Shown: piece after piece, positions 5,645 through 5,683 of the stretch
Numbering within the stretch: position 1 is the first letter of the stretch
How the letters are laid out: each line of letters begins with the position of its first letter
Source of the DNA: Thauera sp.
GTDB lineage: Bacteria; Pseudomonadota; Gammaproteobacteria; Burkholderiales; Rhodocyclaceae
DNA length: 5,683 nucleotides
NCBI GenBank assembly: GCA_023150215.1
Contig: JAKLLJ010000228.1
Coordinates: forward strand, 1 to 5,683
Direction of reading: 5' to 3'
The notes under the pieces: model-generated
What the model saw: only the letters and a program-made list of their open reading frames with translations
Databases searched by the model: none
Told to the model about the DNA's origin: nothing
Made by a program: the position numbers and the translations under genes

Positions 5645-5683
5645 TCAGAAGAAGCCGAGCCTGCTCTCGCTGTAGCTCACCAG
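5645..5683 (-). CDS. C-terminal end of a probable NAD-dependent aldehyde dehydrogenase (AldB/AcoD/ExaC type)
   Basis: Only the last 12 codons and the TGA stop (5645-5647) are inside the window; they read LVSYSESRLGFF. The ends of AldB, AcoD and ExaC-type aldehyde dehydrogenases have the same pattern, a Leu-Val-Ser-Tyr-Ser stretch, a short charged stretch, then Leu-Gly-Phe/Leu-Phe. These enzymes oxidise acetaldehyde or other aldehydes to acids with NAD and are often encoded beside AcoR-type activators. The strong terminator 43 bp downstream supports this being a true gene end. Twelve residues cannot prove the family, so the call rests on tail pattern and context. Confidence 0.6.
   Translation of the reverse strand: MVSYSESRLGFF

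Noticed and set aside
3846..5675. 609-codon plus-strand open frame opposite the activator
   Set aside because: It is antisense to the intact sigma-54 activator, has no recognisable domain, and runs through the REP array and terminator.

Overview
This is a GC-rich proteobacterial window. The high G/C at third codon positions, an AcoR-type sigma-54 activator, a YncD/PqqU-type TonB receptor and many GTAGGAGC-type REP hairpins together suggest a betaproteobacterium of the Thauera/Azoarcus kind or a pseudomonad-like gammaproteobacterium. That placement is inference; nothing in the window fixes the taxon.

Layout. Bases 1-498 (+) are the 3' part of an outer-membrane beta-barrel gene resembling the 'MetA-pathway of phenol degradation' family. 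A 191-bp gap with a GC-rich hairpin and a repeated GGAGGCGC motif leads to a complete TonB-dependent receptor gene (690-2900, +). This is recognisable as PqqU (YncD), the outer-membrane importer of pyrroloquinoline quinone (PQQ). Convergent to it is a complete AcoR-like sigma-54-dependent activator (3156-5165, -) with GAF, AAA+ and Fis-type HTH domains. The right edge (5645-5683, -) holds the last 12 codons plus stop of another minus-strand gene. Its C-terminus, LVSYSESRLGFF, matches the end of AldB/AcoD/ExaC-type NAD-dependent aldehyde dehydrogenases. A strong intrinsic terminator for that gene lies at 5573-5601.

Both intergenic regions flanking the activator are filled with REP-like elements: three on the left (2944-3092) and six on the right (5289-5523). 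On the right, four copies form a near-perfect 42-bp tandem array. Left and right copies belong to two subfamilies that differ by a compensatory base-pair swap in the hairpin stem, so the structure seems to be conserved, as expected for REPs mobilised as single-stranded hairpins by RAYT transposases. No RAYT gene is in the window.

How the genes may fit together (inference): a PQQ importer, an AcoR-family activator and an aldehyde dehydrogenase are what would be expected around a periplasmic quinoprotein (PQQ-dependent) alcohol oxidation system. PqqU would supply cofactor, the activator would sense the alcohol, aldehyde or a related metabolite, and the dehydrogenase would oxidise the aldehyde. 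The quinoprotein dehydrogenase itself is not in the window.
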